Notes: generated from the sequence alone by a model not told the origin. A stretch of DNA of 64,000 nt from Bulleidia extructa W1219 (GCF_000177375.1 NZ_ADFR01000003.1:124001-188000), one strand, 5' to 3'. Positions 7,937 to 16,060 are shown, numbered from the stretch's first letter. Translations and numbers: made by a program.

Positions 7937-8555
7937 TGATTTTTTCTTTCGTTTTTTTGGTTATTTTATTGTTAGTTCCTAAATGGATTGCCGTATGAAT
8001 ATCTTTTTGAGTATTTAATACATAGGAACTGTTGATCGGACTATTATTTTCCACTAAAAAGGTATATCCTTCCACCCAAATAAAAACCCCATTTTCTCGT
8101 AAATACTGAGATAAGATACTAATTTGGCGCTTGACTTGTTTGATCGGATTTTTGACCATTTTATGATAAAAAATTCCGGCTTCTGTTTCTTTATTTTTGA
8201 TCCATTCAAAATCGTCTTCATCTCCCGATAGGGTTCCACTATAATTTTTTACTTCAATAATAAAAACACCACGGTTATTGATAATAACATCGTCTAATTC
8301 TGTTTCTCTATCTTCAAAAGAAATTTTCACATTAGTTAATAAAACATCCTTTTCATTAAGAATTTCTTGTATCAAGTGAATGGCAACCCGTTCCCCATAA
8401 CGGCCTGCTTTTTTCTGGCCATCTTCAAAGGATGATTGATACTGGAGTGATTTGTGTGAATTAGAAAATGAAGATGATATCAAGTATGAAAGAAAAATAA
8501 CGAATATAATCATTATCACTATTACAATCATCATCACTATCAATTCGTATTCCAT
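7920..8555 (-). CDS. Membrane-anchored NERD-domain protein
   Basis: An N-terminal membrane segment (about residues 6-30) is followed by a nuclease-related domain: GRYGERVAIHLI, then TELDDVIINNRGVFIIEVKNYSG (given here as TELDDVII and VFIIEVKNYSG), with the D, E and K of a PD-(D/E)XK-like core. NERD proteins are suspected DNA-processing or defence proteins, but most are uncharacterised. Two ATGs are possible: the one at 8567 touches the AAAGG site, while the one at 8555 lies 12 bases from it, so 8555 is preferred at 211 residues. It is convergent with the small ORF before it. Confidence 0.75.
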   Translation of the reverse strand: MEYELIVMMIVIVIMIIFVIFLSYLISSSFSNSHKSLQYQSSFEDGQKKAGRYGERVAIHLIQEILNEKDVLLTNVKISFEDRETELDDVIINNRGVFIIEVKNYSGTLSGDEDDFEWIKNKETEAGIFYHKMVKNPIKQVKRQISILSQYLRENGVFIWVEGYTFLVENNSPINSSYVLNTQKDIHTAIHLGTNNKITKKTKEKIIKLLS

Positions 8556-8722
8556 TTTATAGATCATCCTTTCTTTATCATTTATATTATCGTTTTTGGA
8601 GCTTAAACCGGAGTGATTTAGGATAGAGGTATCACGACGATTGCCTTCATTTACTTGTGATGATCCAAGACCATTTAAAAATTTTTGATTTTATAGTCAT
8701 CCCTTATACCATCTTTTTTAGT

Positions 8723-9366
8723 TCAAGAACAGTCGTATAAATTTTCCAATAATTTCATCTCTTTTTGCAATATTTTTTTCGTTTCTAACACTTTCAGCAA
8801 TTCTTTTAATTGAATATCTGAAATATAAATGCTTCTATTATTTTCTTGTGATAAATCATAACATTGTCTGATAGCTATCCCAATATGAGACAATGTCAAT
8901 TTGTCTTTTTTTGTTTTAAAACTTCTATAAAAAGATCCCAAACAAACGTTTGTCTATATATCCAAAAAAATGATGCAATTCCTTGTAATACTTTAGGATG
9001 TATCTGTTTTTTAAGCAGATCATAGGCATATTCTTGACTTCTTTCTTCAAAATTTTGAATAGTATCTTCTGTCATGATATCTGAGTCAATGATATACAGA
9101 TGATTTAAATGAAGATATCTTGCACAAAAATTTTGTAATGTATATAGATATATCCATATCATCTCAGGGTCTGTTTCTTCTTTTATAGCGGACAAATAAT
9201 TTTCTGTATTGACAATAAACCATTCTTTTACAGGTTTTGTATTTTTAGTTCCAAGCTCAGCACAAGCAGCTCTCATAAAAAATGTTGCGGCTTTTTTGCG
9301 CTCTTTTATATCCTTGCTTTGTAGGTTGTCTAAGGCAGTGTCCAGTATCTCCATTGTATATTTCAT
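8723..9366 (-). CDS. Helical protein of unknown function joined across a -1 frameshift
   Basis: Two minus-strand frames overlap. The first runs from the ATG at 9366 (AGGAG eight bases upstream) to a TGA at 8896, 156 residues. The second is open from 8941 to 8723 and continues the same helical character, but its only start is a TTG with no ribosome binding site. Shifting by -1 at the heptamer A AAA AAG (8911-8905) yields a continuous product of about 214 residues passing through LKQKK-DKLTLSHIG. A perfect 9-bp hairpin lies 8 bases downstream. So this is either a programmed frameshift or a gene broken by a homopolymer indel. The product is almost all alpha-helical, perhaps HEAT-like. It follows the TPR gene by 14 bases. 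Confidence 0.55.
8861..8911 (-). promoter_or_regulatory. Candidate -1 ribosomal frameshift signal
   Basis: On the minus strand the slippery heptamer A AAA AAG (8911-8905) is in frame with the upstream ORF. It is followed by an 8-base spacer and a perfect 9-bp stem ACATTGTCT / AGACAATGT (8896-8888 with 8869-8861) around an 18-base loop. The zero-frame stop TGA (8898-8896) falls where the stem begins. Confidence 0.5.
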
Positions 9367-9380
9367 ATAAATGACTCCTA

Positions 9381-10496
9381 TCAAAATTTATGCCTAACAC
9401 AGTCCACCATATAACATGAATACTCTGGATATAACTTCAATTCCATTGCCGGTCTTGGCGCATTCTTCTTGATGCGGGATATCATTTCCTCAAAATCCTC
9501 TTGATCTTTTTTCCAGCTTGCGATAGTGTTTTGTTTTTCTTCTTCGCTATCGTAATCTTCATCGGCTATAGCCTCTTTTATCGTCTCATCAAAGTAGGTT
9601 CTATTCTTTTCTTCAAGTTTGGAAAATCGCTCCATTTGTCCTTTTATCCATAGAGTATAAAATAAATGATCCCAATTTGCTGTATAACAATCGTTGTCTA
9701 CTTCTTCAATACAATAAGATAGAAATGTATCGTATTCTTCCAGTGCATAATAGGCATCAAAAATTTGATACTCTGAGATATCATCCGTGCTCAAATCATA
9801 ATGATCATCTTGTCCGGGCCTTATCTGTTCTAAATAGAAAATCGCTTTCTCTTTGTTTCCAAGATTTACTTCACAATAAGCAATACATAGCTTAAGCCAC
9901 ATTCTGTCTGGATTATTTCTAAGCAAGTTCAAGAATAGTTCCTTTGCTTTGTGGTATTCTTTCAGTTCATAGAGAGATACCGCATAATTTAAAGAATACG
10001 CATAGTTTTCATTCATATTTTTGGCTATTTTAAAATATTCATGACTGATTGATATGTTTTTTTCGTTTCTATAGAACTCGTATTCAGAAAAATAGTAAAG
10101 TCCAAGAGCGGTGTATGTTTCTGCAAATGGTGATTTTAAATCTTTCGCTTTATTCAAATACTCTAATGCTTCTTTAGAATAATCTTTGCCAAACGCAATG
10201 TTTGTATAAATTCTTGCTTTCTGCTTGTGATTTAAAATTTCCCAAAACTGATCCAAAAACTCTTCTAGTAATTTTATATATTCCAATTCACCAGATCCAA
10301 GCTCTAACTGCACGGACGCAAGTGTACATATCGTATCGACATCTGAGGGGTATTTTTTATGCCTTGCCAGAAGATAACTTTTCATTTTTTCAAGATATTC
10401 TTTTGAACTTTGAAACTCTTTTAAAAACGGTTTGTTATATTTATTTTCATACTCTGTTTTTAATTGATGCCAATAATTTTTGATTTCATCTAACAT
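9381..10496 (-). CDS. TPR-repeat protein
   Basis: This 371-residue cytoplasmic protein contains tandem tetratricopeptide-like helical pairs over about residues 90-235, such as SPFAETYTALGLYYFSEYEF, NYAYSLNYAVSLYELKEYHK and DRMWLKLCIAYCEVNLGN. TPRs mediate protein binding. The C-terminus is acidic (ADEDYDSEEEK) and then basic. An AAAAGGATA site lies about 11 bases before the ATG. The frameshifted helical gene follows 14 bases downstream, so the two are probably co-transcribed. Paired helical-repeat genes of this kind often act as immunity or regulatory partners in accessory loci, but no function can be assigned from sequence. Confidence 0.65.
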   Translation of the reverse strand: MLDEIKNYWHQLKTEYENKYNKPFLKEFQSSKEYLEKMKSYLLARHKKYPSDVDTICTLASVQLELGSGELEYIKLLEEFLDQFWEILNHKQKARIYTNIAFGKDYSKEALEYLNKAKDLKSPFAETYTALGLYYFSEYEFYRNEKNISISHEYFKIAKNMNENYAYSLNYAVSLYELKEYHKAKELFLNLLRNNPDRMWLKLCIAYCEVNLGNKEKAIFYLEQIRPGQDDHYDLSTDDISEYQIFDAYYALEEYDTFLSYCIEEVDNDCYTANWDHLFYTLWIKGQMERFSKLEEKNRTYFDETIKEAIADEDYDSEEEKQNTIASWKKDQEDFEEMISRIKKNAPRPAMELKLYPEYSCYMVDCVRHKF

Positions 10497-10613
10497 GTTT
10501 ACTAATATCCTTTTTGTTGTATTTGTTTTTTTGTTTTAAGTTTTTCGACATTTGCCAAAATCACCAAAAAATCTTACTTTAATAATTCAGATCGTGTCAT
10601 CATTTTTTATACA

Positions 10614-10938
10614 TCAACTCTCTACCCACTTTTCAATATCCTCTACTGGTATAGTTGATGAAAGTAGTTTTTGATCTGTATCATTTTCATCCACTAAAAC
10701 CACTTCTTTTTCTTTTGGAAAATATGTCCTTATCCATAAAATAAAATTTGCATAGTCTAAAATTCTATGATTTGAATGAAAATAAAATAATCGATTGCAA
10801 ATGTACATCGTTTTCTATCTATTCTTAACTCAAACTGATATTGATCCGAATATTTTTCCTTAATAGCTCTATTAAATTTTTCATATCAAAATCACTATTT
10901 TCACTTTCTTTTAAATGAATAAAACGGGTGATAGACAT
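10614..10938 (-). pseudogene. Small protein gene broken by two frameshifts
   Basis: An intact ribosome binding site (GGAG) and ATG at 10938 start MSITRFIHLKESENSDFDMK in one frame. Coding-like sequence continues as KEKYSDQYQFELRIDRKR in a second frame and as HSNHRILDYANFILWIRTYF through to EDIEKWVES in a third, ending at 10614. Two single-base changes, one near a TT run at about 10866 and one in the T-rich stretch near 10780, would restore one protein of about 107 residues. The family is not recognised. Either the gene is decayed or the assembly has homopolymer errors here. Confidence 0.55.
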
Positions 10939-11319
10939 TCTCAACTCCAATCATTGTTAACGTTTGATTGATTCGATGCTTTGATATGGTACATCATCTT
11001 CAAAACAACACTCTCTATATGATGAAACGAGTGAACACTATGTATGTCAAGTAGTCCTGTTTGTATGTGGAAACATATCTATAAACATTTTAACGATAGG
11101 TAGTAGTTATCATTAAGTTAAAATGTATCAGACTATAATGGCCCAATGATATAGGCCACTTTTTAGGGCATGTTTTAATGAATCTGATTCTGTTTGTGAA
11201 AATATATCTTAAGAACTATTCAAGTTGTTTACAGTACTTCTTGATTATTCTATCATATGTGTCTTTGTTGAAATCTTGCCGTGTAATATACAATTTATAT
11301 CTTTTTAAAAATTGATCAT
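10939..11319. other. 380-base region without an intact gene
   Basis: It holds the frame-shifted C-terminal extension of the nuclease-like gene (11216-11322) and a terminator-like hairpin at 11139-11165. I see nothing else supported in the remainder. Confidence 0.5.
11139..11165 (+). terminator. Terminator-like hairpin without an obvious gene
   Basis: A TGGCC / GGCCA stem with a ten-base loop is followed by CTTTTTAG. Its right side resembles the terminator before the uracil permease gene (GGCCACTTTTT then AGGGC), but no PyrR-type site precedes it. Confidence 0.35.
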
Positions 11320-11322
11320 TTA
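11216..11322 (-). other. Out-of-frame C-terminal extension of the nuclease-like gene
   Basis: Immediately after a seven-T run (11328-11322), the -1 frame stays open for about 35 codons with coding character (TRQDFNKDTYDRIIKKYCKQ) to a TAG at 11216-11218. It looks like the native C-terminus separated from the main frame by a one-base indel. Confidence 0.5.
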
Positions 11323-13080
11323 AAAAAATTTTTCTATTGCACAATATGGGCTTATTTCATAATTATTGTTTTTTCTAAGAAAATCGATAAATGTATTTGC
11401 TCTTTTATTTATAAATAATTCTAGAGATAACATCCTTATTATGAAATATTTCTTATTTATATTATCAATATAATGTATCACGGGATTATTGGCAGTAATA
11501 AAATTGTATAATTTTGTATCTTTTAAAATATATATTCCCTCTCTTTCAACAAAGGAATAAGAAATATTTGTTAATAAAACCGGGACTACATTTACATTAT
11601 TTATATTGCAATTAATGGCATTAAGCTTTGAATTGATGCTTTTCTTACCATTTTCATCCTCGGTAAAATATTTTAAATTACGTTTAAATTTATCAATGTA
11701 ATAGTCTAGTTCCTGAATATTGCGACAATATCCTCTCACATTATCATGCTGAAATTGAGTTTTGCACTCAATGACAAATAATGTATTATCTATATATAGT
11801 AAAATATCTAATTCGTAACTCTCACCATTACTACTCGTATTGACATTCTTAATAGCACTAAGATTGTATCTTAATAATAACTTATGTATGTAATCTTCAT
11901 ATTTGGAACCCTTTTTCGATATTTCATTATTATTGGTAAAAAGAACCATTAGACTTTTTAGTGGTTCAATCATTTTTATTATTGATGGAAGTAAAAGTAT
12001 AAAATTGTTGTATTCAATTAAAAATGATGAGAATAAATCATTTTTGCTTTTACCAAATACCAGATGATTAAAAATAGCCTTTATTTCATCTACACTAAAT
12101 TTGTTTTGAAATAAATCATTTTTTAATTTTTCTTTATCTATTTTTAGTACGTTTTTTTCATTAATAGCTAGTTTGTAGAAGTAAGTGTAGATGGAAACCC
12201 ATCTTTCCAGTTTTATGCCTAGGTATTCTTCAGTTAAGTCATCACTATAAAAGAATTCTTTTAATTTTTCTCTAAAGGCATTTGAATATTTAATTATCTC
12301 ATTTCCATTATCAAAATCTTTCAAAGTTTTAACATGATTTAAATTATAATATTCTAAAAATGAAAATATTCTATCTGTAATTATTCCATGGTTTTCACTA
12401 ATATATAATTTATTAAATAATCTAGTATTTACTTTCACATCTCCGAACATCCAATTACCGATTATATCATTTACTAAATTGAGTAACTGAATTAAAACTA
12501 GGATATCATTTACATCTTTATCATCAGCATTTTGATCATATGGCAACTTGCCATTTATAAATCCATTTCTAAGCAATGTTCCAAATCCTAAAATGATATT
12601 TTCGCTAGAAGCTAGATATTGTTGTTGCTCATACTCAGATGAAGTTTTACTTAATTTATCTAAATTTATAGATATTTGATCATTAAACCTTTCCACCAAG
12701 TTTAAATATGAACACTTCATCAGTTCAATTTTTAATATATCTTTTTTTATTTGATTTCTTTTTTTATTTAGTTTATCACCCTCTTTAGATAATCGTCTAA
12801 ATTTCTTATAACTATTATCTGAAAGGTTATCTTTAACCCAATTTTTTATTATACGTTTAGTATCGTTACTAAATAATGTTTCATTTCTATCTGTAACAAA
12901 AAAACCAGAGTATTTTAAAACTTTTAGTATTTCTTCCTCATTTTTGTTTTTGTTAATATAATCCAAATAGTCTAAAGGATTTTTCTTTATATTTCTTTCA
13001 ATTGAATTTATTCTCACATCATTGTATTTCTTACTCATATGAATACCCATATTATTTTGCCAACATTTATCAATTTCCAT
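11320..13080 (-). CDS. Large protein with a PD-(D/E)XK-like nuclease motif
   Basis: This 586-residue protein is rich in Asn, Lys and Ile. A long helical N-terminal part (about residues 1-385) precedes a restriction-endonuclease-like core: GSKYEDYIHKLLL near 392-404, YELDILLYIDN near 420-430 and FVIECKTQF near 434-442, i.e. the E, D and E-x-K of a PD-(D/E)XK nuclease. Such proteins are often defence or DNA-repair enzymes, but the family is not identified. In-frame ATGs at codons 1, 11 and 15 all lack a clear ribosome binding site; the longest is given. The stop codon follows a T7 run and 35 coding-like codons continue in the -1 frame to 11216, so the C-terminus may be truncated by an indel. 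Confidence 0.6.
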   Translation of the reverse strand: MEIDKCWQNNMGIHMSKKYNDVRINSIERNIKKNPLDYLDYINKNKNEEEILKVLKYSGFFVTDRNETLFSNDTKRIIKNWVKDNLSDNSYKKFRRLSKEGDKLNKKRNQIKKDILKIELMKCSYLNLVERFNDQISINLDKLSKTSSEYEQQQYLASSENIILGFGTLLRNGFINGKLPYDQNADDKDVNDILVLIQLLNLVNDIIGNWMFGDVKVNTRLFNKLYISENHGIITDRIFSFLEYYNLNHVKTLKDFDNGNEIIKYSNAFREKLKEFFYSDDLTEEYLGIKLERWVSIYTYFYKLAINEKNVLKIDKEKLKNDLFQNKFSVDEIKAIFNHLVFGKSKNDLFSSFLIEYNNFILLLPSIIKMIEPLKSLMVLFTNNNEISKKGSKYEDYIHKLLLRYNLSAIKNVNTSSNGESYELDILLYIDNTLFVIECKTQFQHDNVRGYCRNIQELDYYIDKFKRNLKYFTEDENGKKSINSKLNAINCNINNVNVVPVLLTNISYSFVEREGIYILKDTKLYNFITANNPVIHYIDNINKKYFIIRMLSLELFINKRANTFIDFLRKNNNYEISPYCAIEKFF

Positions 13081-13299
13081 TTCTTGAGTATTATCAAAGC
13101 ATAATTATTGTTTTTACAATATATAAATTTTTGCATCTATCCCATCAACTGCACCTGTCCGTTTTCATTTTGTCAACTCAACCATACTACAATTTCTCAA
13201 TGGATAACTTTCTATAAAACAATAACAAAAAGAATACTGAGACCAAAATCACCTGCTTCAACTCCCGGATTTCTTTGATTTCGAGATTTTTCTAGCCTT

Positions 13300-14610
13300 T
13301 CACTTCTGTACTTTTGACAGTAAACAAAGACACTCTACATGTGGGGTTTGAGGGAACAAATCAAAGGCTTGAATCGTTAAAATTTGATATTTCCACTTTA
13401 ATACAGCTATATTTTTGGCTAAAGTGGCTGGATTGCATGAGATATAAATAATTCGATCCGGTTGGCTTTTTAAAATAGCTTCTAACATGGCTTCATCTAA
13501 ACCGCTACGGGGAGGGTCAATCAGTAAAGTATCAATTTTTTGTTTTTTGGCAATCTTGTATAAACCATCAGCGGCATCCGCGCATTCAAAATGACAATTA
13601 TCTAAGTGGTTTAGTTCAGCGTTTCTTTTTGCATCTTGAATGGCATGCGGATTTAATTCGATACCATAGACTTGTTCTGCTTTTGAACTGGCTAATAAAC
13701 TCATCACCCCAATGCCGCAATAGGCTTCTACTAGGATATGACAAGGATCAACTTTCGAAACGGCATAGTGATAAAGAGCTTCCGCTTGTTTTGTGTTTAA
13801 TTGAAAGAATGCTTCCGGGGATACGTGTAAGTAAATGGATGAAAAAGGAATGAGAAGATGTTTTTTACCAAAGAGTAGTTTTGTTCTTTCGCCAAAGAAT
13901 TGAAGACTCTGTTTGGAAGTGTTCCAAGATTGATGTAAGGAATGTAAATGGGGAATTTTCTTGAAATCATCTATCAAACATTTATTTAATGTGTCTTTTC
14001 CGGTAATTAAAGTAGCTTGACTGATACCATGGATACAGCGAATGACGATGTAGCGTAATCCCTGTTTGGTTTTGTGAGAGTAAGCAGGGAAATGATGTTG
14101 ATTGAGAATAGCTAATAATTCCTTACGAATTCTTTCGACTTCTGGATCGTGAGTTAAGAAGTGATGTACCACTTGAAATTGGTTGGAGTTAGGGGAAAAT
14201 AAACCACAAACCAATTTTCCTTGTCTTTCTTGAATAGGTAGTTTACATTGGTTACGATAAGAAAATTCATTTTCAGAAGGATTGATTTTACGAACCCAGT
14301 GGCGTTTGACTTTAGCGTATTTCCAAAGAGCTTCTGTCAATAAATCTAATTTAAAGGTCAATTGCTTCTCATATTCAATACCAAAGAAAGGATGACCTAG
14401 TTGTTCTTCGATAGGGGAAGGACTTGGGCGACGATAATGGGCTTTTTGCAGTATTCGATTGATTTTGGCATGGGCATAATGAGCTTTTTTTTCACTGATG
14501 GTTGCTTCAACGACTTCGCCCGGAAAAGTTCCTGGAACAAAGACAGGCTTTTTTTGATCATAGGCAATCCCCTCGCCATTGATTCCTATTTTTTTGATTT
14601 CTAGTTTCAT
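13300..14610 (-). CDS. rlmD: 23S rRNA (uracil-5-)-methyltransferase, RlmD/RumA family
   Basis: An N-terminal TRAM domain (GINGEGIAY, VFVPGTFPGEVVEA) that binds RNA is followed by a SAM methyltransferase domain: SPEAFFQLN, VEAYCGIGVMSLL (motif I), LLIDPPRSGLDE (motif IV) and YISCNPATLAKN with the catalytic cysteine. The enzyme makes 5-methyluridine in 23S rRNA; in low-GC Gram-positives one enzyme may modify both m5U sites (RlmCD). The four iron-sulfur cysteines of E. coli RumA are not evident. The frame opens at an ATG at 14625, but the ATG at 14610 is preferred, giving 436 residues; it sits six bases after a perfect TATAAT with no ribosome binding site. Confidence 0.9.
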   Translation of the reverse strand: MKLEIKKIGINGEGIAYDQKKPVFVPGTFPGEVVEATISEKKAHYAHAKINRILQKAHYRRPSPSPIEEQLGHPFFGIEYEKQLTFKLDLLTEALWKYAKVKRHWVRKINPSENEFSYRNQCKLPIQERQGKLVCGLFSPNSNQFQVVHHFLTHDPEVERIRKELLAILNQHHFPAYSHKTKQGLRYIVIRCIHGISQATLITGKDTLNKCLIDDFKKIPHLHSLHQSWNTSKQSLQFFGERTKLLFGKKHLLIPFSSIYLHVSPEAFFQLNTKQAEALYHYAVSKVDPCHILVEAYCGIGVMSLLASSKAEQVYGIELNPHAIQDAKRNAELNHLDNCHFECADAADGLYKIAKKQKIDTLLIDPPRSGLDEAMLEAILKSQPDRIIYISCNPATLAKNIAVLKWKYQILTIQAFDLFPQTPHVECLCLLSKVQK

Positions 14611-14622
14611 AGAATTATTATA
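14611..14622 (-). promoter_or_regulatory. -10 box six bases before the rlmD ATG
   Basis: On the minus strand TATAAT lies exactly six bases before the ATG at 14610. Transcription would then start at or next to the A of ATG, suggesting a leaderless mRNA. The -35 match (TTGAAA) is only 14 bases away, so it is weak. Confidence 0.4.
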
Positions 14623-14626
14623 CATT

Positions 14627-14642
14627 TTGAAAGTGCTTTCAA
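14627..14642. promoter_or_regulatory. Candidate CcpA (cre-like) operator
   Basis: TTGAAAGTGCTTTCAA is a perfect inverted repeat around a two-base centre and differs from a strong cre core (TGAAAGCGCTTTCA) at one central base. It lies between the divergent rlmD and nucleoside-binding lipoprotein genes, close to the rlmD start. Confidence 0.5.
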
Positions 14643-14690
14643 TATTAAAAAATTATATTTTAAATAGTTCACACAATTTTCACAATTTGG

Positions 14691-14719
14691 TTGAATTTCT
14701 ATATATTCCTATTTATTAT
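14691..14719 (+). promoter_or_regulatory. Promoter of the nucleoside-binding lipoprotein gene
   Basis: TTGAAT (14691-14696), a 17-base spacer and TATTAT (14714-14719); the ATG follows 32 bases later behind AGGAGG. Confidence 0.6.
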
Positions 14720-14751
14720 GAAATAAGAACGGAAAACGTTTAGGAGGAAAA

Positions 14752-15948
14752 ATGAGAAAATTATTCAAGGCTGCTTTAGCCGGTCTTCTTTCCTTAAGTA
14801 TGGTAGCTTGTGGAAGTAAAGATTCAGGTAAACCAACCGACAAAAAGAAAACAGATATGAAGGTGGCCATGATCACTGACTCTGGTGATATCACAGACCA
14901 ATCTTTCAACCAAGCAACTTATGAAGCTGCTAAGGCATGGTCTGAGGAAAATGGAGCTAAGTTCAACTACTTTAAGCCGGCAGGAGATAATACAACAGAC
15001 CGTGTGGCGATGATTGAAAAAGCGGTTGACGAAGGCTATAACGTTATTGTTATGCCTGGTTATTTGTTTGCAGGAGCTATCGTTGAAGTGGCTGGACAAG
15101 AAAACATGAAAGATGTTAAGTTCGTAGCTCTTGACGTAGCGGCTGGTGATTTAATTGAAGCCGGTAAAAAGAAGAAGGGTGAAAAGTATGACTTTAATCC
15201 TGCTAATTGGGATGTAAAGAAGTACTATAATACTAAGAACGTTTATTCAGCTGTTTATCACGAAGAAATCCCTGGGTATATGGCAGGTTATGCAGCTGTT
15301 AAGTTAGGCTATAAGAAACTTGGCTTTTTAGGTGGTATGGCGGTTCCAGCTGTTGTTCGTTATGGTTATGGATTTATCCAAGGTGCGGAAGCAGCTGCTA
15401 AGGAATTGGGTATTAAAGATGTTGAAATCAAATATGCTTATGCCAACCAATTCAAGGGCGATGCTGATATCACAGCAGCTATGGATACTTGGTACAAGGG
15501 TGGAACAGAAGTTGTCTTCTCTTGCGGAGGCGGTATCTTTACATCTGTTGCAGAAGCAGCTAAAAAAGCTAAAGGTAAGATCATTGGTGTGGATGTTGAC
15601 CAAAAAGCAACGATTGACGGCACTTATGGAAAAGGTTTAACAGTTACTTCAGCTATGAAAGCATTAGGTACAACAACCAAAGATACTTTATCTGCTATTA
15701 AAGATGGTAAGTGGGCTGATTATGTAGGCAAGATTGATAATTTGGGCGTTGTTTCTGCTGATAATGCAAAGAACTATGTTGGTTTACCAGAAACAACACA
15801 ATTTGGTAAGGGCTTTACAAAAGAAGATTATGCTAAGTTGGTGAAAGATATTTACGAGAAGAAATTGACGATCTCTTCTGATACAAATACAAAACAACTT
15901 CCAAAGACAGAATTTGTTAAAGTGTCAAATTTAGGCAATATTAAGTAA
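14752..15948 (+). CDS. bmpA: BMP/PnrA-family nucleoside-binding lipoprotein
   Basis: The 398-residue product has a signal peptide with lipobox MVAC (cysteine near residue 20) and the Med/BMP/PnrA fold: KVAMITDSGDITDQSFNQ near 37-54, then VDEGYNVIVMPGYLF and KFVALDVAAGD. Members bind purine and other nucleosides outside the membrane and hand them to ABC transporters of the NupABC/RnsBACD type. The three transporter genes follow, separated by a weak terminator that would let this high-demand component be made in excess. It has its own promoter and a cre-like site upstream. The start follows AGGAGG. Confidence 0.92.
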   Translation: MRKLFKAALAGLLSLSMVACGSKDSGKPTDKKKTDMKVAMITDSGDITDQSFNQATYEAAKAWSEENGAKFNYFKPAGDNTTDRVAMIEKAVDEGYNVIVMPGYLFAGAIVEVAGQENMKDVKFVALDVAAGDLIEAGKKKKGEKYDFNPANWDVKKYYNTKNVYSAVYHEEIPGYMAGYAAVKLGYKKLGFLGGMAVPAVVRYGYGFIQGAEAAAKELGIKDVEIKYAYANQFKGDADITAAMDTWYKGGTEVVFSCGGGIFTSVAEAAKKAKGKIIGVDVDQKATIDGTYGKGLTVTSAMKALGTTTKDTLSAIKDGKWADYVGKIDNLGVVSADNAKNYVGLPETTQFGKGFTKEDYAKLVKDIYEKKLTISSDTNTKQLPKTEFVKVSNLGNIK

Positions 15949-15967
15949 TTTAAGCCGATTAGAAATT

Positions 15968-15994
15968 AGGGGCTATGAAAATAGCCTCTTTTTT
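15968..15994 (+). terminator. Attenuating terminator between the binding protein and ABC genes
   Basis: AGGGGCTAT / ATAGCCTCT (one G-T pair) with a four-base loop, followed by TTTTTT. It probably ends most lipoprotein transcripts before the ABC genes. Confidence 0.65.
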
Positions 15995-16009
15995 ATGAAA
16001 ACGCTTAAA
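15995..16009 (+). promoter_or_regulatory. Second cre-like site, before the nucleoside ABC genes
   Basis: ATGAAAACGCTTAAA matches the cre consensus WTGNAANCGNWNNCW at all fixed positions except one. It overlaps the putative -35 region of the ABC promoter, a position that would repress. Confidence 0.4.
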
Positions 16010-16033
16010 TTTATGTAAAAATTATTTTATAAT
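16005..16033 (+). promoter_or_regulatory. Promoter of the nucleoside ABC transporter genes
   Basis: A weak TTAAAT (16005-16010), 17 bases, then a perfect TATAAT (16028-16033), 28 bases before the GTG start. Confidence 0.5.
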
Positions 16034-16060
16034 AGTAAAAACAACAAGGAGGATTCGAAC

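Noticed and set aside
8723-8941. Separate 72-residue gene overlapping the helical protein gene
   Set aside because: Its only start is a TTG without a ribosome binding site, and the peptide continues the upstream protein; it is treated as the downstream half of a frameshifted gene.
7089-13080. Integrative element with attachment sites
   Set aside because: No integrase, transposase, direct repeats or flanking tRNA within the segment; the tRNA-Arg at 1122 is 6 kb away, with ordinary transporter genes between.
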